Shown here in pieces: positions 1 to 9,400 of a DNA stretch of 64,000 bases. The translations under genes were made by a program, and so were the position numbers. The stretch's first letter is position 1. Each line of letters opens with the position of its first letter. The stretch is from Rhizobium sp. NXC24. GTDB taxonomy: Bacteria; Pseudomonadota; Alphaproteobacteria; Rhizobiales; Rhizobiaceae. The notes under the pieces are model-generated. The model was given only the letters and a program-made list of their open reading frames with translations, was not told the DNA's origin and made no database searches. Location: NCBI RefSeq assembly GCF_002944315.1, contig NZ_CP024311.1, positions 1,712,501 through 1,776,500 on the forward strand, written 5' to 3'.

Positions 1-455
1 TGCTGTCTGTCGAGATGATTTGACCGCAAGGTATCGAGCCAGGCGTTGAGTTTGATGTCGCCGGTGTCGGCTACGGGGACATCTTTTCGAATTCCCCGTC
101 GTCTGTCGGCTTCGATTGGCGACACATACCAGGTGTCTGGGAGGCGAATAGTCCTATCTTCTATGAGGAGAACGGGCTGCCGGGTACTATCGGGGTCGAG
201 CAGCGATAAGACCGCATGGCCGCCCTGGTTCGACACAATTTCCCGATCTTTGTCCTTCAGATAAAGGTTTGCGAGCTCTTCAAAAAAAACGAGGCGATCG
301 AAGCTCCAAGCTGGGCCGAACGTGACCGTTCTGCTGAGAAATTGGTCGAAGCCGCTGCAAAATTCCGGATCGTCTTGGAACACTTCAATGAGCGACTGTG
401 GCAAATCCCTCAGCATTTCGCGGGCCAAGGCAACGCTCAAAGCCTCGTCGTTCAT
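1..455 (-). CDS. hypothetical protein, C-terminus off the left edge
   Basis: This reading frame starts with ATG at 455 and stays open to base 1, so only the first ~151 residues are present. The protein begins MNDEALSVALAREMLRDL and is acidic and probably mixed helix and strand. I recognise no domain. Its ATG overlaps the TGA stop of the 1359-codon upstream gene in an ATGA arrangement, the usual sign of translational coupling, so it is very likely the next gene of the same operon and its product may act with that protein. Start and operon membership are well supported by the overlap. The function is unknown. Confidence 0.75.
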   Translation of the reverse strand, partial: MNDEALSVALAREMLRDLPQSLIEVFQDDPEFCSGFDQFLSRTVTFGPAWSFDRLVFFEELANLYLKDKDREIVSNQGGHAVLSLLDPDSTRQPVLLIEDRTIRLPDTWYVSPIEADRRRGIRKDVPVADTGDIKLNAWLDTLRSNHLDRQ

Positions 456-3400
456 TGTTCCACCTCGCCTGAAGCGCTTCCACGTGCCAAATCTTGAAAC
501 ATCGCTCGAACGGAGGCGAGGATCGCATCGAACATCTCACTGTCCGTGTCGCGAACTCCTTCGAACACTCTATCGTCGAGAAACGCCAAAAACCTTCGTC
601 TCACGGCCAAAGGCAGCCCACCCACTGCGAACAAGAGTGACAGAAGCTGCTGGCGATAGCGTTGCAAAGCAATTTCCGCATCAGCTCGCTCAGGCATGAG
701 ATGCGCCCAGAAGCGGACGTCCAATAGGTCGAGGACCCAGGCACTTCGAACGCGAGAGACATCGTCCGCAATGCTCTCGGACCAGACGCCTTCCATTGCC
801 GAGATGAACGCATTGACCAAGGTGCCGAACCAAGGGTCTTCTTCTGGTATCTGCAACATAAGACCCATTCGAACGCTCTGAATATTTTCGCGCAGAGCCC
901 GAAGTTCGATCGATTCAAGAACTCGCCCGTCTACCAACGACAGGCCGCTGAGGCATTTTTCCGCTTCCTGAACTGAGACCGGAACGAAACAGAAGTTCGC
1001 CTGGCGTAGGCGAGTGATGGCCTCCAGACGGTCCTCATCCGAAAGCACATCCTCCGCCACCATCTGATTCATGATATCGATCGATGTTACGATCGGCGTC
1101 AAATGCTTCTCGTGCTCAATATTCTGCAGCCGATTGATGAACCGATCGTCGACGACTGCGGCGTCGGCTCTGCTCGCGATTTTGAGAATGGCGGTGGTCG
1201 GGTGGTCAGTTATGGCCTCATTTTCATTCGTTTGCTGATATGGAGCGATCTGGACCTTGCCACTTGATATAGCATCCCTTAGCACGATGCGCAGTTCAGC
1301 AACCTTCTTTTCCGTCTCGGCGGATATCGCTTCGTATCCTAAGAGAGACTCCATTTCCTCCAGTCCAATTGGGTCGACATACGCGGTGAGACCTGCGGCT
1401 TTCAGTCGGTCAATCACCTTTGCCTGGCACAGAAAAACTGTTGCCAGTTGATCCAAATAAAGAACCGCGTTTGGCGCTATCGTTAACTCGCTCGGTATTT
1501 GCTCCTCGTGAAAAGAAAGATAGTTGAGGGCCCGCGTCTCCTCGCGAGCCGTCAACTGTCCCAGCAAGCGCAGGGCTTTCACCACAGCGGAGCAGCTACA
1601 TATTGTTGCCTCATGACCTTGAAGATCTGCATTTTCGCCGGTCAAAGAGCCGACTTTGTGAATGGGATACGGCCGAACTACGAGATGCTGGCGACCTTCT
1701 TCCTCAGAGGCGCTTTCGGCAGCTTTGATAAGTGAGGCAAGGCTCTCACCAACCTCGCGAACCATCGAAATTTCGCCAGGGCGCAAAACATCGAATCGCT
1801 CCAGCTGCCTATCGTCCAAAAGTGATTTTAGCCACTTCGCCTGCACGACGCGGCTGGGCTGATGAAACCCCAGTTTTTGAGACTCCTCGAACAGCCATCG
1901 CATGAACGAATGAGGGATATGAATACGTTCAAAATGCTCGATGACTTTTGAAAGAAGGCCGGTGTAAACAAATACCAGAGCCGATGTGGCTTCAATAACC
2001 AAGGTACGCACATGCGGAACCAGCCCGGGTCGCGATCCAGAGAATGCTGGGATCAACGCTCTTTTCCGCACATCTTTCTCGTGCGTATTTTCCAGTGCGC
2101 GAACCAGCGTCAAATCCACGGTTGTACGATTGAGAAGCTGCGCCGTTAGGAGAGCTGGTGCATTTCCAGACGATAAAAGTTCCCAAGCCTTTGCCTGTCG
2201 TTCTTGCCACTGCGGTGCGAGATCGAAGATCTCCTGCATGGAGACACGCTTTAGCGGGCCGTCTTCGCCCGATAGGTCGGCGGCTGTGGCTAGCCACACG
2301 CCAACATCGGGATCGTCTTCCCAGTCACCGTTCGATGCTGTCTCGTAGCAAGCCAGTAGGATACCGGGATCGTCGAGTGCTTTTCGAGCCGCCTCCTTGA
2401 CGAGCTCTTTGCGTCGAGGGGCATTCAATTGGTGGGCGAGACGCCCCATCATTAGAAGTTCCCGGGCCGAACGCTCCTCGCGTTTTTCCCATTGTTGTTC
2501 CGTGAACGCGACCAGCGCGTCCCATTCGCCAGAGCAGATGTGGATGTTGAAAAACAGGTTTCGATCGTCGGCGACGTCGCGCTCTAAGCGCAGGGTTTGC
2601 AAGATTTCCTTAGCGCTCCGGAGGTCGCCCTGCCGGTAAAGTGCCCATCCAAGTGATGCGCGGGGGCTGTCAGCACTTTCAAAAATCTCGGGAGAGCTGC
2701 GAGAGAAATCGATCAGCTCTTGGTCTCTGTGTGTTACGGAGAGAGCATTAATGTAGTAGAGCGCGACGGTGAGATCTTTGCTCTTATCAAAAAGCGTGCG
2801 ACCATAATTCGCCACACGTGGCCAATCCTCTTGAGCCACCAGCGTCTCAACCAGCTGAATGAGATTTTCGACGGATTTGTCGGCCCTATAGCGACTTTCT
2901 AAATAACTGGCTGGATTTTCCTTAGCCTCGGCGATCCTGATGATGTCGGACCAGTATTCATATTTGGGTTTCGGCAGGCCGCTCTTCCGCATGGCTTCGA
3001 GAACAGCTTCCGCTTCCGGAATTTGATCCGATGAAATAAGCGCCTCAATTCTATGCCCACCGAAAACATTTGGGTCCATGTATGAGACGAGGACATCTCG
3101 ATTGGCAGCAAGATACGCGGCGTATTCATTCGCGGTCATCGCGTAGGGAGCTATGGCAAACTCCGCCAAGACAACATCCCTGGAAGCCTCGACCCTCATA
3201 ACTTTTTGCCGGGCAATTTCGATCTTTACACGTTCGATGTCCAACGGGATCGAGAGCTGGAGGGCGACCGGGACGTAGTGCAGGGATTCATCGGCTATTG
3301 AGAGCTTTTCGGCAATGAGCGCCAGCACGTTTTCGCCTTCATCAGGATCACGAAGACTTAGGAAAAGCGCCGTATCGCTTGCATCTTGAGCTTCAATCCG

Positions 3401-4531
3401 GCAGCCAAATTCCGTAGCGACAGCAGCTGATCTGTCGTAAAGGTTCTTGGCTTTTCGCAGTTGCTCTAGACCAAAGGCGTCGCTTTGTAGAAGCATACGG
3501 GGCGAATAGAATGGAGCAAATCGCAGTACGTTCGACTTCAATTCATCTGGTAAAATCTGCACCATGTGGGCGGATGCCGCCTGCCTCAATAGCTGAGGTG
3601 CGTCGACAAAATCCTGTTCACTCAGGGAATCGGCAAGCGCAAGGGCTTCTGGCCATGATTGCCGTTGCAGTAGGATCGCGAGAGCGTGAAGTCGTCCTTC
3701 CGCGTCGAGATCACCATATTTCCAATTCGTTGCTGCAAACCAGTTTAGAACTTCTTCCGGGTTCAGATTTCTAGACGCGACGAAGAATTTTGCGGAGAGG
3801 GCGGCCGGAGATTGAAGCCCATCTAATTCCCGAAGCGCATCAGCTTTCTTTCCTATGGCGACCAAGAGAAAAGCGCGAGCGAACGTGGCCTCTTGGGTCA
3901 TTGCCAACGCTAGCGATTGATCAATCAGACGCTGGACTTCTTCGCTCGGGGCTTTGACAGAGAGCACGCGCGCGCACCACGCCAAGCCGACCGCGCGCAC
4001 GATATTCGAGGCGCCCGAAAGCGCCCCTTCCTCCAGCTCAATTGCTAACCGCCTTGCCTCCTTGATGCTGTCAAACTCAGGTGAGTGTCGGGCCTTCCGG
4101 AGGCGTTCAATCTGCTTCCTTGCCGCGTCATCCAGGATAGGTAAAGATTGTGTCAGTACATTTGAGGCTTTTGCGATGGACTCAATGCGTTGAAATCCTG
4201 AAGACAGGTCCGTCTTCATACTTTCGAACGTCTGTTGCAGAACGAGCCCAGGCGCTTCCTGCGCAGGCGGTCGCTTCACGAAATCACGAAGATAGCGGTA
4301 GATATCGGCGCTTTTGCTGTCCGGCTTTACCATTGAGAGATGGTCTTCATCCAACGGTATCACCGCGAATGAGGGGGGCAGTCCAGGATCGGCGCTGTCT
4401 GGTTTGACAGGCGTGCCTTTCCGCCCGATTGGCTGCGTCTCCGTAAACACAATTCCTTCCAGGCCATGGCTTACACTGAAGCCTCTGAACCAGGTATTTA
4501 GTTCTCGTAGATGGGGATCATTGCGCGACAA
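452..4531 (-). CDS. large helical-repeat protein with PIN-like domain; N-terminus resembles the end of an alpha/beta-hydrolase, possibly 5'-truncated
   Basis: A 1359-residue product. Residues ~2-90 read like the last part of a SERAC1/esterase-type alpha/beta-hydrolase: a segment LRELNTWFRG, then SADPG, then PLDEDHLSMVKP with H64 in the place of the catalytic histidine. The nucleophile elbow that should come before it is absent. Residues ~110-1000 are helix-rich and TPR/HEAT-like. Residues ~1020-1175 look PIN-like: an early Asp in YLDQLATVFL, an Glu-rich segment, and ADAAVVDDRFINRL followed by TPIVTSIDIMNQM, as in DUF3368-type PIN proteins. No ATG is available upstream; the frame opens at TTG 4531 just after an in-frame TAA at 4544-4546, and the TTG lies in a small hairpin. 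It may therefore be a 5'-truncated gene or use an unusual start. It sits 171 bases after the ImmA/IrrE gene. PIN and hydrolase calls are inferences from motif pattern. Confidence 0.7.
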   Translation of the reverse strand: MSRNDPHLRELNTWFRGFSVSHGLEGIVFTETQPIGRKGTPVKPDSADPGLPPSFAVIPLDEDHLSMVKPDSKSADIYRYLRDFVKRPPAQEAPGLVLQQTFESMKTDLSSGFQRIESIAKASNVLTQSLPILDDAARKQIERLRKARHSPEFDSIKEARRLAIELEEGALSGASNIVRAVGLAWCARVLSVKAPSEEVQRLIDQSLALAMTQEATFARAFLLVAIGKKADALRELDGLQSPAALSAKFFVASRNLNPEEVLNWFAATNWKYGDLDAEGRLHALAILLQRQSWPEALALADSLSEQDFVDAPQLLRQAASAHMVQILPDELKSNVLRFAPFYSPRMLLQSDAFGLEQLRKAKNLYDRSAAVATEFGCRIEAQDASDTALFLSLRDPDEGENVLALIAEKLSIADESLHYVPVALQLSIPLDIERVKIEIARQKVMRVEASRDVVLAEFAIAPYAMTANEYAAYLAANRDVLVSYMDPNVFGGHRIEALISSDQIPEAEAVLEAMRKSGLPKPKYEYWSDIIRIAEAKENPASYLESRYRADKSVENLIQLVETLVAQEDWPRVANYGRTLFDKSKDLTVALYYINALSVTHRDQELIDFSRSSPEIFESADSPRASLGWALYRQGDLRSAKEILQTLRLERDVADDRNLFFNIHICSGEWDALVAFTEQQWEKREERSARELLMMGRLAHQLNAPRRKELVKEAARKALDDPGILLACYETASNGDWEDDPDVGVWLATAADLSGEDGPLKRVSMQEIFDLAPQWQERQAKAWELLSSGNAPALLTAQLLNRTTVDLTLVRALENTHEKDVRKRALIPAFSGSRPGLVPHVRTLVIEATSALVFVYTGLLSKVIEHFERIHIPHSFMRWLFEESQKLGFHQPSRVVQAKWLKSLLDDRQLERFDVLRPGEISMVREVGESLASLIKAAESASEEEGRQHLVVRPYPIHKVGSLTGENADLQGHEATICSCSAVVKALRLLGQLTAREETRALNYLSFHEEQIPSELTIAPNAVLYLDQLATVFLCQAKVIDRLKAAGLTAYVDPIGLEEMESLLGYEAISAETEKKVAELRIVLRDAISSGKVQIAPYQQTNENEAITDHPTTAILKIASRADAAVVDDRFINRLQNIEHEKHLTPIVTSIDIMNQMVAEDVLSDEDRLEAITRLRQANFCFVPVSVQEAEKCLSGLSLVDGRVLESIELRALRENIQSVRMGLMLQIPEEDPWFGTLVNAFISAMEGVWSESIADDVSRVRSAWVLDLLDVRFWAHLMPERADAEIALQRYRQQLLSLLFAVGGLPLAVRRRFLAFLDDRVFEGVRDTDSEMFDAILASVRAMFQDLARGSASGEVEQ

Positions 4532-4702
4532 GCCTTTTAAGGCTTAAGGCCAAAGACTCGAGATCTGATCTTAGCCACCTTTGGCTATCAATCTTTCATA
4601 TCTAACAGGGTGAAAGCCAACATCTCTCGTCCGGAAAACGGCAGGCTAGAGAACCTTCTTAGCTTAGACCGGTGAAAATCCTTTAGGCATGCGTCATTGA
4701 AA

Positions 4703-5311
4703 TTAGAGATCCAGTAAGCCTTGTTGTGTCGATCGCCTTGCCGCCAGACGTAGCGAGTGAACCTCCTGCCATTTCGACATCGTAATATTGCCCCGCGAGA
4801 TACGAAGGGGGACGCCGGTACGAGCGGCCAGCACTTCAGGCTGTTCGCGATGCTCAAACGCGATGTGTGGAGGGAGTAGAAAATGTCTGGCGAACATATC
4901 GGCCTGGTCTTCGGTGCTTTCCCTCGCATTCATGTGCTTGAACCGCTGGACCGCTCCGTTCGGATCTTTGTGCATCTGCACGTTTCGTTCACGATGTAAT
5001 AGGTAGTGGCCAAGTTCATGCGCCAGGACGAAGCGCGCTACAGGGTCTTCGTCGCAGGCAGCACGATAGAGGGAGCGCCTCACAACGATGCGATCGTTGT
5101 GAGGCTCGGTTACCGCGTCTTCCTTCAGCTCGTCATCGCGAACGATCACGAGCCTGAAGTTGGGATACCGTTCGACGAGTTTGAACTCTAGAATCGCTAC
5201 GATGTCGACCCGATCAACGTGCGCAATCTGGAACTCGTGTCGGTACTTCAGGGTTTCGGCCATCATCTCAGGGGTGGTCAGTCCTGTGGATGTGAAGTGG
5301 TCCTTTGCCAT
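4703..5311 (-). CDS. ImmA/IrrE family metallopeptidase
   Basis: The 202-residue product has the zinc-peptidase motif HELGH at residues 98-102 and the downstream third-ligand segment TEDQADMFARHFLLPP, with E134 the likely zinc ligand. This is the standard layout of ImmA/IrrE (DUF955, M78) proteases. Members usually cleave or inactivate a partner XRE repressor, as ImmA does for ImmR in ICEBs1. Here the gene overlaps the upstream XRE gene by 34 bases, which fits that partnership. The C-terminal third, after the metal site, is basic and has no domain I recognise. The site is complete, so the enzyme is probably active. The substrate and inducing signal are unknown; the adjacent XRE protein is the first candidate. 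Confidence 0.9.
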   Translation of the reverse strand: MAKDHFTSTGLTTPEMMAETLKYRHEFQIAHVDRVDIVAILEFKLVERYPNFRLVIVRDDELKEDAVTEPHNDRIVVRRSLYRAACDEDPVARFVLAHELGHYLLHRERNVQMHKDPNGAVQRFKHMNARESTEDQADMFARHFLLPPHIAFEHREQPEVLAARTGVPLRISRGNITMSKWQEVHSLRLAARRSTQQGLLDL

Positions 5312-5646
5312 TTTTCGCGATGCCTCTGCAAATTCACGATATTGGTCCCACCAGTTTCGGCGATGGTCGTCTCAGTCGTCGCTGCCGCGACCTTTGCCCG
5401 TTCGTTTCGCAGAATCTTTGCGAACGTTCCGACGTCTAGCCCGTAGAATTCGCAAAGCCGCTCACGATCGGTCTCGGAGCCGACGTCATCGCCATATTCA
5501 AGCTGACTGATGATGTCTTCTGTGACACCGGATTTTTCCGCCACTTCACGAAAACACCAACGGCTGGTCTGGCGCTGCCGACGGAGCATATCGCCGAAAA
5601 TCTTGAGTGCCGCCACAATACAAGGGTCTACTGTGTCATCATTCAT
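5278..5646 (-). CDS. XRE-family helix-turn-helix regulator
   Basis: The product is 122 residues from ATG 5646, which has GTGAGG seven bases upstream; an in-frame GTG at 5658 is a weaker alternative start. Residues ~15-75 form a Cro/cI-type HTH, with REVAEKSGVTEDIISQLE as the recognisable helix-turn-helix and a following acidic loop. The C-terminal tail is basic and polar. It overlaps the ImmA/IrrE peptidase gene, the common repressor-peptidase pairing, so autoregulation relieved by proteolysis is a reasonable inference. It probably controls the whole minus-strand cluster down to the left edge. DNA target sites cannot be identified from this window alone. Confidence 0.85.
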   Translation of the reverse strand: MNDDTVDPCIVAALKIFGDMLRRQRQTSRWCFREVAEKSGVTEDIISQLEYGDDVGSETDRERLCEFYGLDVGTFAKILRNERAKVAAATTETTIAETGGTNIVNLQRHREKWQRTTSHPQD

Positions 5647-5684
5647 TGATAACCTCACACGATAGGAAACGGTCTAAGAGTAAT

Positions 5685-5708
5685 AAGGCGCTCCTTACGA
5701 AGCGCCTT
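5685..5708 (-). terminator. hairpin between the small protein gene and the XRE gene
   Basis: A perfect 8-bp stem (AAGGCGCT with AGCGCCTT) encloses an 8-base loop. On the minus strand it follows the small protein gene by about 7 bases and comes before the XRE start. There is no good T tract after it, so it could be an attenuator or an RNA-stability hairpin rather than a full terminator. Confidence 0.5.
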
Positions 5709-5714
5709 CCTTAC

Positions 5715-5873
5715 TTATTTTCGACGGCTGGGCTCGCCTTTGGTGTCGCCGTAACCGGGCTTTGGAACGCGTTCGACAGTGGTTGTTCTCGGGCGGCGTT
5801 CAGCTTCCTTCACAGGAATGAACTGACCCGATTTTGAATCCCTGCCGACGTCGAACGTTTTTCTTTCAGACAT
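5715..5873 (-). CDS. 52-residue basic small protein upstream of the XRE/ImmA pair
   Basis: The frame runs from ATG 5873 to TAA 5715 and is preceded by a very strong ribosome binding site, AGGAGGG, six bases before the start. The product begins MSERKTFDVGRDSKSG and ends with TVERVPKPGYGDTKGEPS and a basic tail; it has no membrane segment or cysteine. I recall small proteins of this pattern (GRD..G.F..V.EA.RRP.TT.VE.VPKPG.GDT) being common in proteobacterial genomes, sometimes mislabelled as multidrug transporters. It lies upstream of the XRE gene on the same strand. The function is unknown. The coding call rests on the binding site and on the remembered family pattern. Confidence 0.75.
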   Translation of the reverse strand: MSERKTFDVGRDSKSGQFIPVKEAERRPRTTTVERVPKPGYGDTKGEPSRRK

Positions 5874-6457
5874 TTCGAACCCTCCTGGGTTTGTGGAAAT
5901 CTCTGAGCCAACTCGACGTAACTCCCGAATCCTCCTATAGTGCTCTTGCTTAAGGGCTGGCGGATCAAGGTCTGTCGGTCACGCGAATGCTCAAAGAATA
6001 TTCGCGAGATGTCGTGGCCGAGATTGCAGTCTCGGTTGCGGCATCGCGGAGAAAAGATTCTCCGATTTTACTTCCTTTTGGATCAATCCTCCTTTCGTGT
6101 CTCCGAATCACTTTAAGTAAGGTAGCCAAAATCGCGGCTCCTGTAAATATAATTTCGTTAAAAATCTATTATTTTCAGTATTTTGACGCTGTTTGTTGAA
6201 GAGGAGTCTCCGAATCTGCGTTCAAGTTAAATGGTTTCAAGCTTAAAGCGATATGGGGCGACTCAACGTTTCTGTAAATCCGTTGAGTCGCCCCATAATT
6301 TACTGCATTTCACAGCTTATCTGCTGAATTTAACTTTTCATTGTTTAGGCAATTCGTCCACTCTGCAATTTCCTCTGCGCCTCGTATCCAAAATTCCAAA
6401 ATTTCTATGCCACGGGAAAAGTTGGTTTGGACGCGACAATCGCGGTCAGGCGAATGC
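5874..6457. other. gene-free interval between the left-edge cluster and nrdJ
   Basis: This 584-base AT-rich stretch has no convincing gene on either strand. It should hold the promoter of the small protein/XRE cluster (minus strand, near 5874-5990) and the 3' end of the nrdJ transcript. It contains the long inverted repeat at 6252-6297. No tRNA, integrase or att-like repeat was seen. Confidence 0.6.
6252..6297. repeat. perfect 17-bp inverted repeat with a 12-base loop
   Basis: The arms TATGGGGCGACTCAACG (6252-6268) and CGTTGAGTCGCCCCATA (6281-6297) are perfect reverse complements around the loop TTTCTGTAAATC. It lies 160 bases beyond the nrdJ stop. It could end nrdJ transcription, although no T run follows on the minus strand, or it could be part of a small mobile or palindromic repeat marking the edge of the accessory block. 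Confidence 0.85.
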
Positions 6458-9400
6458 TTAGCTGCACCCGCTCGTCGCGCCGCACGTGTCGCACTTCTCG
6501 CAAGTTCCATTCCGAACCATCGTGAAGTTCTGGCATTCCGTGCACATGTTGCCGGTGTAGCCCTGCATGATGGAGCGGGCGCGGCGTTCGGATTCCAGTT
6601 TCTTGGCGTCCGACTTCGCCGTTGCCGCCTCATCCGCTGCCTTGTCGGTGAAGAGGGCAGTGGAGGCTTCTTCGTTTGCCAGTTCCTCTACGATCTCTTC
6701 AGCCAGTTCCTTGGCGCGTTCCTCGTAATCGCGCTTGAAGGCGACGACTTCCGAGGTGGAGACGGCGCTGGTCGGTTCGAGCTTGCGCGCGGTATTGCCA
6801 GCGATGGAGGTGATCGTCGCGCCAGAGGAGGCGCGGGCAGGGGCTGCCGTCGACGAACCCTTGACCTCGGCTGCCTGGCGCTCACCCGATGTCGGCACCA
6901 GCGTCGGCTTGTAGCCGCGGGTCAGGCCCTTGGAGACGACATCGGCCTTGCCTTCCGACACGCCGCGTCCGAGCGCCGTGTTGTTGAAGTCCGACGTATC
7001 GACGTGGGCGAGATCGTGACGGCCGAGATAGGAGATGGCGAGTTCACGGAACACATAGTCGAGGATCGACGTGGCGTTCTTGATCGCGTCGTTGCCGGTG
7101 ACGATGCCGGCCGGCTCGAACTTGGTGAAGGTGAAGGCATCGACATATTCTTCGAGCGGCACGCCATATTGCAGGCCGAGCGAGACGGAGATGGCGAAGT
7201 TGTTGATGAAGGCGCGCAGCGCCGAACCTTCCTTGTTCATATCGAGGAAGATTTCGCCGAGACGACCGTCGTCGTATTCGCCGGTGCGCAGGAAGATGGT
7301 GTGTCCGCCGATCTTGGCCTTCTGGGTGTAGCCCTTGCGGCGACCGGGAAGCTTTTCCTGGCTGCGGACAACCTTTTCGATGACGCGTTCGATGATCTTT
7401 TCGGTGACGGTGACGGCCTGGGCGGCAGCCGGGGCCTGCAGCAGTTCTTCCACTGCATCCTCATCGCCCTCGTCGTCGATCAGCGAGGCGTTCAGCGGTT
7501 GGCTGAGCTTGGAGCCGTCGCGATAAAGAGCATTCGCCTTCAGGCCGAGCTTCCAGGAGAGCATGTAGGCGTTCTTGCAATCCTCGACGGTTGCTTCGTT
7601 CGCCATGTTGATCGTCTTGGAAATGGCACCCGAGATGAAGGGCTGGGCGGCGGCCATCATGCGGATGTGGCTTTCGACCGAAAGGTAGCGCTTGCCGATC
7701 TTGCCGCAGGGGTTGGCGCAATCGAAGACGGCGAGGTGCTCGTTCTTCAGGAACGGTGCGCCTTCCAGCGTCATCGCGCCGCAGACATGGATGTTGGCAG
7801 CTTCAATGTCCTTCTTGGAGAAGCCGAGATGGTCGAGCAGGTTGAAGCTGATGTCGGTCAGTTGCTCGTCGGAAACCTTCAGCGTGCCCTTGAGGAAGTC
7901 GGCACCGAGCGTCCACTGGTTGAAGACGAACTTGATGTCGAAGGCGCTCTTCAGCGCGGCGTTGACGGCCTCCACCTTCTCGTTGGTGAAGCCCTTGGCC
8001 TTCAGCGTCGAAGGATTGATGGCCGGCGCCTGGTTCAGGTTGCCGTGGCCGACGGCATAGGCCTCGATCTCGGCGATCTGGCTTTCGGAGTAGCCGAGCG
8101 CACGCAGCGCTTCCGGAACGGCGCGGTTGATGATCTTGAAGTAACCGCCGCCGGCGAGCTTCTTGAACTTCACCAGCGCGAAATCAGGCTCGATGCCGGT
8201 CGTGTCGCAATCCATGACGAGGCCGATCGTGCCGGTCGGCGCGATGACGGTGGCCTGGGCATTGCGGTAGCCATGCTGTTCACCGAGGCTCAGGGCCTTG
8301 TCCCAGGCAGCCTTCGCATGGGCAACGAGGTCCTGGTCCGGATTTTCGGCGTGGATCAGCGCCACCGGATTGACCGACAGGCCTTCATAGCCCGAGGTCT
8401 CGCCATAGGCGGCGCGGCGGTGGTTGCGAATGACGCGCAGCATATGCTCGCGGTTCGGCTTGAACATCGGGAAGGTCCCGAGTTCGGAGGCCATTTCGGC
8501 CGAGGTCGCATAGGCGATACCGGTCATGATCGCGGTCAGCGAGCCGGCGATTGCGCGGGCTTCGTCCGAGTCATAGGGAATGCCCGACGACATCAGCAGG
8601 CCGCCGATATTGGCATAGCCGAGGCCGAGGGTACGGTATTCGTAGGAGAGTTCGGCAATGCGGCGCGAGGGGAACTGCGCCATCATGACCGAGATTTCGA
8701 GGACGACGGTCCAGAGGCGAACGGCATGCTCGTAGTCGCCGATGTTGATGCGCTTCGTCGCCGCATCCTTGAAGGTCATCAGGTTCAGCGAAGCGAGGTT
8801 GCAGGCCGTGTCGTCGAGGAACATGTACTCCGAGCACGGATTGGACGCACGGATCGGGCCAGCGGCCGGGCTGGTGTGCCAGTCGTTCATCGTCGTGTTG
8901 AAGTGCAGGCCCGGATCGGCCGATGCCCAGGCGGCATAGGAGATGGATTCCCAGAGCTCGCGCGCCTTCACCGTCTTGACGACCTTGCCGTCCTTGCGGG
9001 CGGTCAGGTGCCAATCGGCGTCGTTCTCGACGGCGCGCAGGAAGTCGTCCTTGATCGAGACCGAATTGTTGGAGTTCTGGCCGGAAACGGTGAGATAGGC
9101 TTCCGAATCCCAGTCCGTGTCATAGGTCTTGAACTCGAGATCCTTGTAGCCCTGGCGAGCGAACTGGATGACGCGCTGAACGTAGTTTTCCGGAACCTGA
9201 TCCTTCTTGGCGGCGCGGATTTCGCGCTTCAGGGCAGGGTTTTTGGCCGGATCGAAGCAATCATCATTGTCGCCTTCGCAATTGACGGCAGCCTTCATGA
9301 TCGCCTTCAGGTGCTTGGCGACAATCTTCGAACCGGTGACGAGGGCGGCAACTTTCTGCTCTTCCTTGACCTTCCAGTTGATGTATTCCTCGATATCTGG

